30,500 nucleotides of DNA from JACVRW01 sp035650215 (lineage in GTDB: Bacteria > Actinomycetota > Thermoleophilia > Solirubrobacterales > Thermoleophilaceae): positions 1 through 30,500 of the forward strand of contig DASRIC010000037.1 in NCBI GenBank assembly GCA_035650215.1, read 5' to 3'. Position numbers and translations under genes: made by a program. Of the stretch, positions 29,480 to 30,500 are shown one piece after another. Below the pieces are notes generated by a model. The model worked only from the letters and a program-made list of their open reading frames with translations, searched no databases and was not told the DNA's origin. Every line of letters begins with the position of its first letter. Within the stretch, counting starts at the first letter, position 1.

Positions 29480-30500
29480 TCATCGCTGCGCCCGCGCCTG
29501 CGCGTTCGCTTTCGCCTGGGCTCTCGCCTGTCTGCGCGCCGCCCGGGCCGCAGCGAGCTCGCGTTCGCGCTTGCGCGCTTCGAGGAAGAGCTGCCGGGCG
29601 AAGACCGAGAAGGGATCGAGGTAGAGCGAGCCGCGCAGGGTCTCGAGCGCTTGGGTGGGACGGTCGAGCGTTCCGAGCTGGAAGGCCGCGAGACGATTCC
29701 AGGTCTGCGGATCGCCCGGGAACCTCAGGACGGCGTCCTCGAGCGTCCGGCGGGCGTCGTCGACCCGGTCGGCCTGGGTGTCGACCGCGGCTCGCACCAG
29801 GTAGGGGTCGGGGGAGAGCGGGTTGGCGTCCTCCGCGTCCTGGGTCTTCACGAGCGCGTCGGTGAAGTCGCGCTCGTCCGCCAGCTCGAGTGCCTGATTC
29901 GTCGCGCGGTCGGAGGCCTCCGGCTGCCAGATCGCCCAGCTCACCATGATGCCCGCCAGCACCACGCCGCCGGCCGCCACCGCCCGTCCCACGTCGCGCG
30001 GGCGCCGGAGGCGGCCCTCGGGCGGAGCGACGGGCTCGGGCGGCGCGCCCGGCACCGGATCGGCGGCCTCGAGCGGGGCCGTGACCGGCCCGCGTCCGGC
30101 CACGAAGCCCGACGCCACGAGCGCCAGCGCCATCGGGCCCGGGATGAACCAGGTCCAGTCGATGAGCGACTGGAGCCCGAACACGACGGGCACGATCCCG
30201 AGCGCCACGAGCGCGATCCGCTCAGGTCCCCAGTCCCGCCGCGGGCGCCTGGCGCCCGGCCGGCGCAGCTCGTCGAGGCGGCGCGGGTAGAGGGCCGTCG
30301 TGCGCAGAGCGGCCGCCAGCCACGAGAGCAGGAGCAGCGTGGTGAGCACCACGCCCACGATCCCGAGGTCGGCGAGCGTCTGAGGCACGAAGCCGTGCGC
30401 GTGGCGGGTGACCGAGGTATCGGTCCGGTGGCGCAGCCGGGCGACTGCGAACGCCCCTGCGCCCACCCCGGCCCACTCGCGGGCCTCGAACACCCGGCCG
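29480..30500 (-). CDS. O-antigen ligase-like membrane protein with TPR tail (5' partial)
   Basis: The frame is open to the right edge, so the N-terminal part is missing; about 340 residues remain. The first visible segment, GVGAGAFAVARLRHR followed by HAHGFVPQTLADLGIVG, matches the Wzy_C (O-antigen ligase/polymerase) signature loop. Further hydrophobic segments follow (VVLTTLLLLSWLAAAL, IALVALGIVPVVFGLQSLI, GPMALALVASGFVAG, VAAGGVVLAGIMVSWAIW). The C-terminal 150 residues are TPR-like (ATNQALELADERDFTDALVKTQDAEDANPLSPDPYLVRAA, RTLEDAVLRFPGDPQTWNRLAAFQL), ending in a long Arg/Ala/Gln-rich tail. It probably polymerises or ligates a polysaccharide at the outer face of the membrane, consistent with the neighbouring sugar transferase. 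Confidence 0.82.
   Translation of the reverse strand, partial: GRVFEAREWAGVGAGAFAVARLRHRTDTSVTRHAHGFVPQTLADLGIVGVVLTTLLLLSWLAAALRTTALYPRRLDELRRPGARRPRRDWGPERIALVALGIVPVVFGLQSLIDWTWFIPGPMALALVASGFVAGRGPVTAPLEAADPVPGAPPEPVAPPEGRLRRPRDVGRAVAAGGVVLAGIMVSWAIWQPEASDRATNQALELADERDFTDALVKTQDAEDANPLSPDPYLVRAAVDTQADRVDDARRTLEDAVLRFPGDPQTWNRLAAFQLGTLDRPTQALETLRGSLYLDPFSVFARQLFLEARKRERELAAARAARRQARAQAKANAQARAQR

Noticed and set aside
1..30500. tRNA, rRNA, insertion sequence, phage or CRISPR features
   Set aside because: Reading both strands gave no T-loop-type sequence in a foldable context, no transposase or integrase, no terminal inverted repeats and no regularly spaced repeats.

Overview
The window is about 30.5 kb of very GC-rich DNA, densely packed with short intergenic gaps, many ATGA/GTGA stop-start overlaps and GTG starts. 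Gene content (several ECF-type sigma factors, an AfsR/SARP-type regulator, an LLM-class flavin/F420 oxidoreductase, an HtaA-like repeat protein, an RTX-like secreted protein, a fused MoaD-MoaE, methylmalonyl-CoA mutase next to an acyl-CoA carboxylase) points to a soil-type actinobacterium, most likely of the Thermoleophilia/Solirubrobacterales kind. That placement is inference from gene content, not from a marker gene. No rRNA, tRNA, CRISPR array, insertion sequence or phage gene was seen.

Region 1 (1-7663). A minus-strand run of six closely spaced genes starts with a methylmalonyl-CoA mutase catalytic subunit and ends with a propionyl-CoA carboxylase-type beta subunit. Between them lie a SAM methyltransferase, an SRPBCC protein with a Pro-Glu tail, and two sulfatase-fold enzymes. 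Both of the latter carry threonine where true sulfatases carry the Cys/Ser that becomes formylglycine. The end genes fit propionyl-CoA/methylmalonyl-CoA interconversion; the middle genes have no clear link to it.

Region 2 (7689-10402). A rhomboid protease and a MoaD-MoaE fusion face a TetR regulator across a hairpin. A small secreted or membrane protein with an LPRTG motif follows, then a remnant of a second TetR-like gene.

Region 3 (10508-16150). This region is built around two sigma-factor modules. The rightward module is ECF sigma, MerR-DICT regulator and SRPBCC protein, each overlapping the next. The leftward module is a SigK-like sigma with an RskA-like anti-sigma, divergent from a secreted two-repeat HtaA-like protein. 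The two modules collide tail to tail with a 21-bp overlap. Downstream are a decayed NAD(P)-binding epimerase-like gene and a DUF523-DUF1722 protein. These families often accompany photolyases and light or singlet-oxygen sigma factors, so this may be a partly eroded photo-oxidative stress locus.

Region 4 (16153-23468). A possible self-contained regulatory cassette: a secreted RTX-like protein, an LLM oxidoreductase translationally coupled to an 1161-residue SARP/BTAD-AAA regulator, and a divergent SAM methyltransferase. The RTX gene and the methyltransferase have closely similar upstream regions. Both contain the 10-mer GGTTTTGCCA at almost the same distance from the ATG, within 11-bp-phased direct repeats of the kind SARP proteins bind. 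This is the best candidate for an undescribed system here.

Region 5 (23494-26465). A minus-strand run of a sigma/anti-sigma fusion protein with a possible membrane segment, an exported Cu/Zn superoxide dismutase, and an exported cyclase-family hydrolase.

Region 6 (26640-30500). Surface polysaccharide genes: a polyprenyl glycosylphosphotransferase coupled to two small methyltransferases, facing across a strong hairpin an O-antigen-ligase-like protein with a TPR tail that runs off the window.
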